A stretch of 64,000 bases of DNA from Pseudisothecium myosuroides (Eukaryota; Streptophyta; Bryopsida; Hypnales; Lembophyllaceae), in NCBI GenBank assembly GCA_951799445.1, contig OX637293.1, forward strand, positions 3,224,001 through 3,288,000, written 5' to 3'. Position numbers and translations under genes: made by a program. Position 1 is the stretch's first letter. The number at the start of each line of letters is the position of its first letter. Positions 1-12,189 of this stretch are shown in pieces. The notes beneath the pieces are model-generated. The model was not told where the DNA came from. It did no database searches and was given only the letters and a program-made list of their open reading frames with translations.

Positions 1-191
1 CACTCCACTGCATCACTTCTATCTTCCTACGAGCTCGTTCTCAGGGCCATCCTTAAAAATGACCAGCGACTACAGCTCCAGACTGGATGGACGCTGGAGC
101 CCCAAAATCCAGTGCAGTAGTTAAAGGGTAACCGCTAAATGAGAATTAGTTAAACAGCAACATCAATTGTCACAAGCGATCAACATTTTAC

Positions 192-3100
192 CTCTGGTCA
201 TTTGACTCCCTGTTATACATATGCAAGATAAGCTTCAGTTCCTTCTCACTACCTCGCATACTCCTGACCTGCAAGTTGAGAGCAAATATTCAGTGCACTT
301 CTCGATGGCTGCTCATAACTAAAGGTATGAAAACTGACAACAAAGCTGACAGAGTCTAAATCTTGAAGACTCATATGCATGATCTACTGCCTAACGGCTA
401 GAGAAAAAGGAAAGCAAAACTAGTTCTTCCATTACTGCCCATATTAGATTGTGGCACTACTGAGCTTCAAGGTAACAAATGTACCTCATCCTGAATGACA
501 TTAAGGTCCCCTACTTGACTGGTATACTTGTCAGAAAGAAGCTGATATTCCACTGTCTGCATATGCACAACCTCCATGTCAGGCAGCAATTGACCAAAAT
601 AAAGGCTGGCTAGTATGACGATTCAAAAGCAAATGTGAAGCTATGCATACGGCCCATAACAACGCACGCACAACTCAGCAATTGCAAACTTCTGTACATG
701 TGATAAGACAGATGAACTCAAATTTGTATGCCAATAATACAAATTGGTTGATAAAACAAAGACATCCTTTCAGCAGATGTGAAATGAACTTACTTTTCTT
801 TCGAGGATTGCACGCATAGAGTGAAGCTGTGCTCGCAGAGAATGAACAGCTGAGCCTGCTTCTTTGAAATCGTATAATTGAGCTTGCATCAAGCTCATTT
901 CTTTATGGAGAGTGGTTATCACCTTCTTGAGAGCAGTTACCGACTCTTTTCTTCCTGTAAATTTAGAATTAACACATTTAAGAAGTTGGTCATAACTGCC
1001 TCTCCAAATACGTTCATATGATTACAATCCAAGATTTATGGTAAGTCTCAGAAAACACGCACCTGCAGCTTGAGTAGCGTCTTCAACTTTAAGTTGCAAA
1101 GTGTCACAATCAGACATGCACTGCTGCAACTTTAATTCTAAATCTGCAGTGCGGGCATCCAAGATGGTGCCTGCCCTTCGAGCAGCATCACCGGCCTCAG
1201 CTTTCAATGTAACCTCTTTCTCACGACGCAGGAAAGAGACCCGCTCACCCTGCACACCGAGAGGTTAAAACACAAGCAAGAGTTTATCCATCTTACTCAA
1301 TGAACACAATCAATCCCACCAAGCATTCTACGTACCGGCATGACCCTGACTCCACACCATTCACCAAACTTTAAAGCCAGAGGGCTCCCACCGACTCTTT
1401 TGAAAAATTCATGATGCATGCAAAAATGTTAAAGCGTGAGGAATAGATTACATACTCGATAGAACATCAGAGAAAAATAATCAACGTAATAAACAATGTC
1501 ATCAGTTCACATCATTGTCCTGGTCCCATGTAGGTGACCCACATGCATTCAGCAATCAAAGAAGAACATGAATCCTTGGAATAATTCAAGCTTGCAGTGA
1601 GAAAAGAGTAGATAGAACGGCCATACAACAACCATACCTGTAACTGGTCCGCCATGACCCGAAATTTCTCAACCTCACTCCTCAGATACTGAACTTGTTC
1701 GTTCAGTGATTGATATTGCCGAGAAGACATAATATTTTCTTGATCATCCAGTTCATCCTGAAGATCAACAACAGGTAAACTCAATCGACATCAATTCTGC
1801 ACTTAAAATATATGACCAGACTATCAAACCATAATCTGGGTAAGGCTTATTGCAAAACAAACCTGCATGAGCTGGATTTTTCGGATAACATCCAGCTGAT
1901 TCTGCAGAGCTTCTTGAAGCTCTGTAAGCCTTCCTGCAGCCAATGTCTGCAAAATCACACAGCAGTCAGCATAAATCAAGCCTAACACCATGATTTATTT
2001 GATTGTTAACATGCACAACCATTCCCATTCTCAGCAACTTAAAGGGAAAAACAGGTAAGTGCACAATGCTCACTTATCAAGCACTCGTCAATCCGATTTA
2101 CACCCATGCTTGAATATACAAATTATTTTCACACAAAACTTCAAATGAAACAGAATCTTGCTAGTCGAACCCTATTTTATTTCATTAATAGTTTAGATCT
2201 TACATGGAGGTTTCTGACTGACTAGAAAGGTGTACAATCTGGAACTACTAAAACGAATTTCTTATGATTCAAGAAGATAAACTAAATCGGTATTGCACCA
2301 CTCCGGGATCCAACGTATGAATTGGGGACTAAATATTACGACAGTAAAAGAAGTCAATACCTTGGTCTCTTCCAGTCCAGCTTCCAGTTGACAATGTTCT
2401 TTAGATTTTTTTTCTTGTGCCACACCTCCATCACCGTACTCAAATACTTTACGATTTGGAGTAGCACTAGGTGTGGGCGGTCCAGAAAGGGTCGCATCCT
2501 GTGAGCGGAGAGCAGCCAACTGGCGCCTAATAGACTCTATATCAGCACAAGCTTCTTCCAACTCGCCTACAGTGTCAAAAGTATCGTCAGCATGAAGCGG
2601 AAATCTTGCAGCAGCTCCTGCCTGTGCTCATAGATATAAGCACATACTAGGTGTTTACGATTGATAGTTGCTACAAAACTAATAGGAACAATTGAACTAT
2701 AAAATGGTCATAAAGGAAAAGAAATAAAATAATACCTGTTAGTCTTCTGATCTCAGCTCGGTCTTTCGCCTGAAGATCATGACAAGTCCCAAATTCAGTT
2801 GAAAGCTCCCGGTGCTTTAAATGAAGGTCATCCAGAAGACTTCGTAACTTTTTCGCTTCTGCATGCAGTTCCTCGTCTGTCTTTGCTAGCGACCTGATAA
2901 TACCTGCTACAGTGTTTAAGTTAATCACACTGGCATGCAAATTCCAATTGATTATACCCGCTAGCCCCCTTAATCGAAAAAGTGTATATCATTTTGCTCA
3001 GGAGTGCAGAAACAAAACTTCAAAATAAAACTGATCCGCAGGAACATGGGCGGAGCAAACACATCAGCAAATTAATTTAACATGAAAATTGACCGGGAGA

Positions 3101-4456
3101 TTCACATGCAAATGGGAGGCACACACAGACTGACAGGGTACACGCTTGTAAATGTCTTGATGTTTGTTCCAACCACAGCACTCTGTCCTCATAATACAAG
3201 CTTTCTCACCATTAGACGTCAAGCCATTTCGGAAAGTGCTCACAAGCTCTTCATTTCGAGATCGCTCACAGTCGATATTTTGAACAAGATACTTCATTGT
3301 TTTAGCAGTAGACGCCTTGCGGCCGCTGAGCCCAGCTTCAATTGAACCATTATTTCCATTGGTTGTGGAACTTTCGGTAGCACCCCTATCAAGCAACCGC
3401 TGCAAAAAAGTTTGCTCCGGAGGGACTGAGGAGTTATGTCGCTCTGTGTAAAAAAACATATATCACTATTACATAAAAATAATGCGGTTCAAATGACCTT
3501 CCGTAAATGGCAAAAACTATGTAACATATCTGACGATTCACTCACTCAAAAATAAACACAATCACATAAGTGAAGTAAAGGGAAAATTCATTATAATACT
3601 AGAGTGATAAACCCAAAAAATAAAATTGGAAACACACCCTTGGAAGCAGATCCCGAACCATGATTTCCATTGGTTGTAGCAGTAGCTTGTACAGAAAGCA
3701 ATTCCAAATCATCCACAACCTGCAGGAGATTTACTCCCCTAGATTAGTAAAATTTGAATGAATATTCATTACGCGAACTCTTACTTTAGAGAACCGTAGA
3801 AGCGCCAGATCTATACTATTATACTTACAAATATGAATAGGAAGCTTCAAGATATAATTCGAAGACAATAGACATAAGAGACCTATATCCTCAAAAAACA
3901 AATGACAAACTAATAAATGCTACCTGCTAAGCAGAGAATCTCAATAATCCTGACAACAGCTAAAGGACCATGGAGCAAAGAAGTTGAAATCTAACCTGAT
4001 TCCACACGCCATTGACCGTTAAGAGATTCTCATCGAATGAAGCTTGCTTGCTACGTAATTGATTCAATTTATCCTCCAAAACGTCTATTTCATTGCGCGT
4101 TACAACAAGCTGCTGGGCAAGCTTATGGTTCTGGAACTGCAGCATTTGACCGTCCACCTGTAATTTCACTCCAATACCCTCGTAACTTAGACCCAGTGCT
4201 TTCATCAGAGTGTCACGACGTTGCTTCTCAGATGGAGAAGCGTCCATGCACTTTATTCCATGCCCTTCCCAGAAAAAGAGCGCAGTGATTGCTACTTGAG
4301 CGCCATGAGATTCAAAGAAAATACAAAAAAGAATGCACAATATACCTTCTTCTCTTCAGATGAAGGTGTAAGAGGTTGTTTCTTGACTGGGGGGGACTCG
4401 GAATGATTGTTATTGAGGTGGCGCCGTTTGCGGTCAGGTTCTTCTGTGCTTCCCAT
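192..4456 (-). CDS. HUB1: HUB1/BRE1-like E3 ubiquitin ligase for histone H2B (N-terminal 571 residues; 3' end outside window)
   Basis: Family role: nuclear RING E3 that monoubiquitinates histone H2B with a Rad6-type E2. Twelve exons read in frame: 4456-4346, 4157-3996, 3719-3638, 3443-3210, 2903-2736, 2617-2361, 1946-1863, 1757-1638, 1249-1063, 954-794, 556-485 and 268-192. All introns are GT-AG. The start is fixed by the plant HUB1 N-terminus MGSTEEPDRKRRH, followed by a KKQP segment. The next exon (VDGQMLQFQNHKLAQQL) is the conserved first coiled coil, and the rest is almost wholly heptad-rich. About 571 residues are visible against roughly 880 in the family. The last donor at 191 opens an intron that leaves the window, so the C-terminal RING is not seen. 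An in-frame ATG inside intron 1 (about 4249) could give a different N-terminus, but it would drop the conserved one. HUB1 and HUB2 are hard to separate here; the N-terminus favours HUB1. Confidence 0.9.
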
Positions 4457-6650
4457 ACTGCCTCGACAATTGATCGACCATGCATTATCAAGAACTAATC
4501 TTCGCAGGTCAAATTTTTACAGCACACAATATCTGCAAGAGACAAAAAGATTGGCCCACCTGAGATTATTATCAGCAATTCATTCCTCTATAATCTATCC
4601 ACCCACCACAGTTCCGTGTAAAAATGAGCTGGAAAGAACGATTAAATCAGAAGTCGCGAACTAGGAATAACTTCCTCTTTAGGTGACAGTGCCGAGGCTT
4701 AGGTAAGCGTTATGAATACAAAACATTTAAGAACCCAAATCCTACTTCTAACTGCCGATACTATTGCACAGAGAGAGAGAGAGATTCTTGGAGAACAATC
4801 CTAAGCTGCAAATTTATGCATATGAGCTACTAGAGAGGCAACTTATTACAAAACACGCAACTTCATTGCAAGGCACTGTACAGAGAGAGAGTCCTTGTCA
4901 GGATGCTATAGAGTCTTTACTTAAGGGAGACACGTCTCATACAAGCCGATAGCTGTTCAGCTTGTTGTTACACCACCTACACTCGCAGGCATCTCCAGGT
5001 TTAAAACAGTGAATCCAAGCAAAGGCATTCTCCAAACACCTCTCAGAACCCTAAATTCTTGAAACAAGAAATCCCTCAGACAGAATACTGCAAAACTGGC
5101 AGGATTTATATAAAAGAATTTCATCTTCACTCCACATTACACTCTTTGCTCAAAATCTCAGACGAAAAAACTCACTCACAAATATACCGAGGAAATCATC
5201 TAGTCCTAGTTAGCAGGACAATTGCACGTCTCGAGGAAGACGCCGATCAATCACTTTGAAACCACCAAAGCGATAGAAGTAACACTACAACAGCAAATGT
5301 TTCTTACTCCCAAACTCGCAATTGAGATAGGCTCGACACAACTTAAAATGCCATAACAAACGCACTCAGGCTCTGTAGCTCCCACGGCGCATGATCTTCA
5401 TAGAGAAAAACTGTGACTTCTGAAAAGGAAATTCAGCAAGCACCTCTACGGAACCCTAATTTCTTGAGACAAAACTTTAAGTGCGAAACACTGTGAAAGC
5501 CCGCATAACTACCAGAATTCACAGAAACAATTTCATTTTTGATTCCAAGAACATTCTGCTCAAAATCTCAAACACAAAAACAGACTCACCGATTCATCAA
5601 ACAGAATCCCGAATCGTCCTAGTTGGCAGGACATGTAAATAACAAAATTTGACCAACACCTCAACCAATACGCCACCGCCGCTTTACGGCGCAAAACCGT
5701 AAATTCAGGAAAGTCTACTAGCACCTGACTGGAACCCTAAATTCTTGAAACACGAAATCCTACAAGCGAAACATTGTGAAAGCTCGCACAACTACCAGGA
5801 ATTACAGAGAGAAACTCCTCCACCTTCCAATACCGTCTCCGCTCAAAATTACAAACGAAAGTACCAGACTCCACAGAAATCACCAAATCGAAAAGTCCTA
5901 GTTCCCAGTGCATGCACATAATAAATTAGACCTAATGTCTCACCATTCTGCCAACGCCAGTTCCACCAAACTACACAATGCATAGTAGTAAATACTACGA
6001 CAGCCAACGGTTCCTCTTCATCCCAAATCTCGCCACCAACATACTACCAACACGTTAGAGATAGCATTCCCCGTTCCCTCCCACGACATATGAACTCCAT
6101 ACATTTAACCTAGATGCCAATATATAACTTTGAACGCATTCTTTCCCTACAACATTATTCTTTTCCATCCACATTCTCCGCATGAAAATCTCGCAACGCA
6201 CCTTCATAATCCAAAGCTCGAAACTCCAGCCAGGGCCCGCCGCCGCCGCTCAATGGAAGGCAAACAAACCAACACCAAACCCTGCCGCACAAAAGTTTTC
6301 CACCACCGCGATAAATGATCTCACGGCGACTACGAAGAGACACAAAAAATAAATTCACGGCGATTATTCTCCACGAAGAGCGACATCATCGTGGAAAGAA
6401 AGTTGGGCGCACAAGTGTGGAGCATGCGAAAGAAAGAGAAAATCGAAAGAGGGGAACGAGTGAGCCGGAGAGGCTGTGCTCGCTCCGCTTTCGGTTTACC
6501 TTAGCGAGAGTGGCGTCGAGGGCGAGCGAGAGAGGGAGCCTTCGAGGAGAGAGACCGCCTTTCTCCGCGCGCGGGCATCGGTTTCCGTGGTCCCTGTCAA
6601 AAACATATACGGAGAGTATATCTTGATGAGCGCCCATCTCAATCAAAAAA
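4457..6650 (-). promoter_or_regulatory. Leader and probable promoter region of the HUB gene
   Basis: No coding exon is recognisable here. The part nearest the gene is AT-rich and probably leader or leader intron. It contains a GA microsatellite near 4770-4785 and a three-fold degenerate repeat (separate entry). A distinctly GC-rich island at about 6210-6600, rich in GCC and GAGA runs, ends abruptly at the AT-rich intergenic DNA near 6650. It is the most likely transcription start region for the minus-strand gene. That is inferred from composition only; no TATA box or start site was identified. Confidence 0.4.
4988..5920. repeat. Three degenerate tandem repeats upstream of HUB
   Basis: Three successive units each contain the string CCCTAAATTCTTGAAAC or a close variant (about 5050, 5455 and 5735). 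Each is followed by CTCAAAAT(C/T) and then TCCTAGTT(A/G/C)(G/C)CAG near the unit end (about 5203, 5618 and 5897). Two units also carry GCGAAACA(C/T)TGTGAAAG (5490 and 5775). Spacing is 280-410 bp, so the units are diverged and carry indels. Confidence 0.7.
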
Positions 6651-6689
6651 TCTCCCTTGTCATTGCCATCAGGAAATTGGCATCTTAGA

Positions 6690-9255
6690 AAGCTTTTTGA
6701 GCCCCTTTTTTAATAAGAAATTCAATAATTCAGTAGATTGAAAAGTTCAAAATTATAACTTTCAAAACTTAAAAATTGTAACTTTTAAAAAAGATGTACC
6801 TTTTAAAAATAAATTAAAATTTGAGATCGTTCATGTGAAGTACATAATGAACGTCACATTTACTTAATGTTTTTTTTTAGTGAAAGTCTTGTAATCAAAA
6901 CATTCTCAAATTTTTATTGAGGGGTGCATTTGTATTCTTGACGTACAGGATATACTTGATAAATAAATAATGAATTTTTTTTTTTTATATCTACGAAGGC
7001 CAATAGAAAGATGTAAGAAACTTAATCTAGACTTCTACTAGGTATCCAAAAATCAAATATCCTTCATTCTTATGATCCTGAGAAGTTGGAAATGCCCTGT
7101 TAAGAATGTTATGAATGTCCGATATGATCATTGAATAATAAAAATGTATTCCTTTGATATTTAGGAACGTCAAAGACAAGATTGAATCCAAACTCCCCTA
7201 GATATCCATAAAAAAGAATATCTCTTTGACTTGGGATTGTGAAAGGAATTGGAATTTAGAAAGTTCCATGTTGAGAAAGGGATGTCTTTGTTTCACTTAA
7301 GATTCTACAGTAGGGGAATTGGGAAAGTGCCACGTTAAAAATGTTACTATATGAATGTTATATGACAATGACAAGCTGAGACTTTTTCAAGATGTCTACC
7401 TAAGAATGAAAACCCTAAAAAAATTAAGGGTAATCTTATCATGTTGATGTGATGTTACTATAGTCTTTTGTTTGCATTATTCAACCACGTAAAAGGTTTC
7501 TTTTCATTAAAACTATGAAGCAATAATTGTTAAAGGCTGAAAATTCAATAAATAAGTCAATTGAAGAAATAAAACTTGCATCATGTAATCAAGAAATATT
7601 TTCAATAAATATCTTTAGTATAAAAGTGTTTCACACTACGTAATTGCAAAATTGCCTTCTCTACCAATCATTTTTTCCCTATTAGCTAGTACATAATTTT
7701 TTTTTCTATCTAATTAAAATTTGCATCAAAGGCAACAAAGACAACAACTTAGAAAACAAAGAGAAAGAAATAGATGGAGGTGAGTTACGCAAAGAAGGAT
7801 GTAGTCATAGAGGTTCCTCTCAACAACAAATGCTACATTTTATTTTTTAGAAAAATGCCCTAATTGCCCACAAAACAAGACACTAATCCAAATAGAATGT
7901 GTAAAAGCTTCTCATGAATAATAAGTTCTTAAAATTAATTTGAATTATTTTCTTGCCTAAATTGTTCAAATTATTTCTTTGGATGTAATGACTTTTGATG
8001 TTGAACACCAATTGAAAAGAATATTATATCCAAATAGAAAACTAATTTTTTCCCCATCCATCCTTTAATCCTTGAAATAAGTCCTAAGACCTTTTTCCAT
8101 CAAAAACCATTCAAAACTACCATTTCTATTGCAAAGAGCAAAAAACTTTAAATCTCGTTTTTATTGCATATTTAATTCTAGGATCTTACACTAGACTAAT
8201 AAAAGAAAGGGTAGAATTTTTTTTAAACTTCGACCACAAGGTTACAAGATATTTGCATTCAAAGTGAAGAAAACAAGTTTCTTTGCACCTTATTTGATTA
8301 GATTTTTTAGTTTAGAATCTTCTCATCTTAAATTTTTGTAATACTAATTTAGAGTTTCTAATTTTACATATAGATGTCCTCAGAAAGCAACATTCTTCAA
8401 ATAATCCTAAATATCTCCACCAAAAATATGTCTTTCTTGCTAAAATTTTAGACTTAATTTAGTAGTTGAGTGATTAGGAATGTGAACATAAGTTATTTGA
8501 TTGAAAAAGCATTATTTTTGAAGGAATTATACAATTATAAAAAAAAAGTGCTGTTTTGCTGACTTCTAGCTTGGACTTTGATCTCACTTTTAGGGGGTAG
8601 AATCTATTGTGGGAAGTTGAACTTTGGAAAGAAGAAAGCGGTGAGGTAGGAGAAGCCACCAAATGTAGAGAAAGCTTGGCTCATAGCATTTTCATAACTG
8701 TAAAAATTCATTGTATTTTGGAGGAATGTCGGTAGTTGAGGACATCTATATTTTGTTAATAGTTCTATGGTGGAATTGAAACACCCTATTCTTGACAATG
8801 GGAATATAGGGGTTAAAAAAAATGAAGGAGCCTTTGTTGATGCAGTGAAAAGAAATGGAGGTGCAAATATTTCCTACCACACATAGGCATGTTTCATAAT
8901 AAAATCTAGAACATATGGGTGTGGCAACCATTTCGCAGTTCCCAATGCCTGAACTCCCTGGTTTGGACAATAATTAGAGAACGTCTAGCTCCCGCTAGGA
9001 AGAAGGTCCTCAGAAGCATTCATCTATGGCATTGACAATTGAAAATGAAAGTAGCCCCAGTAGCACAAGAAACTAATTCAGAACTACTTTCTTGTTTATT
9101 ATATGAAGCCAATCCTAGTAACATGAGATCAGGCCTCTAAAAGAGGTACCATTGCATATATCCTAGACTCAAAGCCCCATTCAGGGCCTTCACAAGTAGA
9201 ATAATCGTGAAAGAATACCCTGAAGCATGTAAAACCTGAAAAGAATCGTACTTCA
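6690..9255. other. AT-rich intergenic region, no gene seen
   Basis: Low-complexity A/T-rich sequence with homopolymer runs and only short reading frames without family resemblance. The right part (about 8470-9255) lies just beyond the QCR7 stop codon and probably includes its 3' untranslated region. Confidence 0.6.
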
Positions 9256-9259
9256 TCAC

Positions 9260-11111
9260 TCAAGGTAAAGAACGGGTATAGGGAAGATCGGAACCCAACT
9301 CTGCATGCTCCCTTCGTTCTTCCTTTACCTGCATTGAGAAAAAGAATAAGTGACCTGCAACTAATTTCCAAATTGAACTATAAACCGTGAACCATTCTTT
9401 ATATTCAGCAGTAGGGATGCCAACCAAAATTGCTAAGAAACACTCACCAGTTGCAAAGCATCTTGCAAGTAGGGCTCATAAGGAGTTTGCTTCGCCTGCA
9501 AACAAACCAAAAGAATATGAGTCGTATAAAATGCAAGGTTTGAGTTCTAAGCTCAATATTTTAAATCACTATCCTCCATTTCAACATCTAATACTCAAAT
9601 TACAAGTTTTCACAGTGGATTGGAGGATACTGTAAATAGTGTAAAGGACCTGCCACGCATACCCAATGTACTATAGAGTATGGAAAAAAACAGAGCCATC
9701 TTGAGTATGGAGGAACCTTTTGTAAATATAAAACCGTGAGAGCAACTCGTACGGGTCCCTAATTCGTAAACTTAGTTCCTACAAAGCCTAACAATTATTC
9801 TGGTTTTTTCACAAACCCTACTTGCTCCACTGTGCAGGGTTTGTGATCTTCAAAAGCACCCTAAATTAATCTCCCAAGCGTCGGGCCTGGAAGAAGAACC
9901 CTGTAGTCAAGAGTTCTATAGAACAAACTAGCCCTAAATCTCAATGCTTTAGGTGATTCTCATCCAGTCCAATGCTTGATTTAGAAATTATCACAGAAAT
10001 CATAGAAATAACTCTGATCAGCAAAACAAAAGAAGGCTCTGTAAGAACCTGCAACCCACAGCATCACATGTTGGGGCACGACGTTTACAGTTCTACATGG
10101 TAACAGCAATTCGCGGCCTAATGAGCACTACTAGCTTTCCTTCACGAAACTACCAGTACACCAGGAGGCCAGAGAACATTCATGGAATATGAAGAAAGGC
10201 GACCGTCTAAAGTCGAAACAGGTCAGGAAATCCATGACGATACACCAATTTTCTTTACAGTGTCTATAAGTATGTACTGCGCTCATTGCAGGTGAACACT
10301 ACAGCAGTCCCAAAGTCACTAGAACTGTGAAAAAGTTTATCCTCTACTGTTTTAACCTATTTTGGCATTGCAAGACGACAAGAACGAGCATACAGAAGCT
10401 TAGCAATTGCGAATCCGGTGCTTGGGATCGGCAGTCTACCCTAGAAAGCTCCCGAAATAAAAACGCACAGAACGGAAACTGAAGTAGCACTCCACAACTA
10501 ACTCGAATTACAGCGATCAATCTCGTATCAAATCCATTTGAAGCATTATTTATAAGGGATGAAATATTCAGGAATTTTAACACAGTTCACAAAATTCAAA
10601 ATCCATGAAAACAGCGCACCTAAAAAAAAGAAAACATTCCCAAATCTCAAACAGACGCATGTAATTCTTCACCCCAAATGGTCCCATACGCCTCCCCCTA
10701 CTCCAAATGCTTGTCAAGAAGTGCAAAGAACCAGCGAAAAGAACCTGCAAGTCCTTGGGCAAGTACTGATGCTTCATCGAGCAGTCTGTGGCCCGCTTCA
10801 GACGCTGATTGCGGTAGTCCACCTCTGCCTGCGGCAGCCGGTTCAAAGCCTCCTTGACATCCAAATCATACAGGTCGTCGTACAAGTCATCGTATCGCAA
10901 CCCTGGAACCCCAAAACATCAATTAAAAACCCTCCATCACACAGACTAACTTAAAGAATGAGATGTGACGGATATTACGAAAGGAATTAGGGTTTAGCAC
11001 TGGGAACGGACCGTATTTCTTGAGCTCCTTGGCAACGGCAGCTTGATATCGACGAGAGGCCCAATTCCACATGGGCTCCAGCGCCTTCTGCAAGGCTTGT
11101 TTGGTAGCCAT
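9260..11111 (-). CDS. QCR7: Cytochrome b-c1 complex subunit 7 (UQCRB/QCR7, 14-kDa subunit)
   Basis: A matrix-side subunit of mitochondrial respiratory complex III that supports assembly and stability around cytochrome b. Four exons join in frame: 11111-11012, 10902-10745, 9495-9448 and 9328-9260, giving 124 residues, the usual length. The N-terminus is MATKQALQKALEPMWNW, then LRYDDLYDDLYDLDVKEALN, LPQAEVDYRNQRLKRA, HQYLPKDLQ, and the C-terminal helix ending PYTRSLP before TGA. Introns are GT-AG. The frame stays open upstream to another ATG at 11363, but family members start at MA(T/S) with no cleaved presequence, so 11111 is chosen. Introns 2 and 3 together hold most of the gene length. Confidence 0.95.
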
Positions 11112-11558
11112 GGTGGCGAGAAGCGGAAGCGGAAGCGGAATGCGAGGCGAGGAGGAAGAGAGCTGTGGAGCTATGGCGATAGAGGTGAGTGTTTTGTTCG
11201 TCTGTGATGGGGTTCTCGTTTCAGTTTCTGCTGAAATCCAGGTCCCAATTGAGGTCCCCTTTAAACGAATAATAGGGCCAGGGCTGGGGGGCTTTCCATA
11301 ACATTCAGTAGCCTTCAGAGAGGCTGCCTTTTCCTCTCCGAAGTCCTCATCCACGACTTTCATCCCACTTAATTTATGTAAGCCTCGGTACCGGGATAGT
11401 GACAGTACATTATGGTACGTTCCATTTTCTTTCCTTAATTTCAGGACTAGACATACAAATCATCAAATATATTGTAATGAAAGATGTTGGCAAAGAATCC
11501 AATGAGTAATACACTAATGCCTTGTTAATATTTGCAATCAATAATTTATTTTGGATTC

Positions 11559-12187
11559 CAGAGTGAAAGATAACTCTATATATACACATGGGGTGGTAGG
11601 AGGTAGAACAATTCATGTGGGATAAATAAAATAGAATTTGTAGGTTCTCAGGCACTCATAGTTAAGTAAAAAACAAAGAATTGTGTTAAAAGTAGAATTT
11701 TAGACCTCGTTTAGGCATAGTAAAATAACTTTTCTCAAAAAACTTTGAACTAAAAAAAGTTGGTAAATGAAGATAAGTTTCACCTCCAAAAATCCGTTTG
11801 GGATTTTGAATCTCTAATCAAAAGTTATGAATAAATTTCGGAGAGGGGCTGGAATGGATTTTTAAATGACTTTGTAGAAAATGTCCATTAAAAATCCTCT
11901 CCAAAATTTATTCATAACTTTTGATTGGAGATTCAAAATCCCAAACGGATTTTTGGAAGTGAAACTTATCTTCATTTACCAACTTTTTTTAGTTCAAAGT
12001 TTTTTGAAAAAAATTATTTTACTATGCCTAAACGAGGTCTGAAATTCTACTTTTAATATAATTCTTTGTTTCTTACTTAACTATGAGTGCATGAGAATCT
12101 ACAAATTCTATTTTATTTATCGCACATGGATTGTTCTACCTCCTACCACTCCATGTGCATATAAAGAGTTGTCTTCTCACTTCAAAA
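11559..12187. repeat. Long near-perfect inverted repeat (foldback/hairpin element)
   Basis: The left arm (about 11559-11850) and right arm (about 11890-12187) are near-exact reverse complements. For example, CACATGGGGTGGTAGGAGG on the left matches CCTCCTACCACTCCATGTG on the right, and CCTCGTTTAGGCATAG matches CTATGCCTAAACGAGG. The loop is only a few tens of bases. I found no convincing target-site duplication. The structure fits a foldback MITE, or a transcribed long hairpin if expressed. Confidence 0.85.
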
Positions 12188-12189
12188 GC

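Noticed and set aside
1..120. Plus-strand open frame of 39 codons ending at 120, possible end of another gene
   Set aside because: It lies in the intron of the HUB gene that continues past the window edge. A stretch this short without a stop is expected by chance.
3960..4340. A HUB start inside intron 1 (MDASPSEKQ frame)
   Set aside because: The exon at 4456-4346 gives the conserved MGSTEEPDRKRRH start and splices in phase; the intron frame has no family match.
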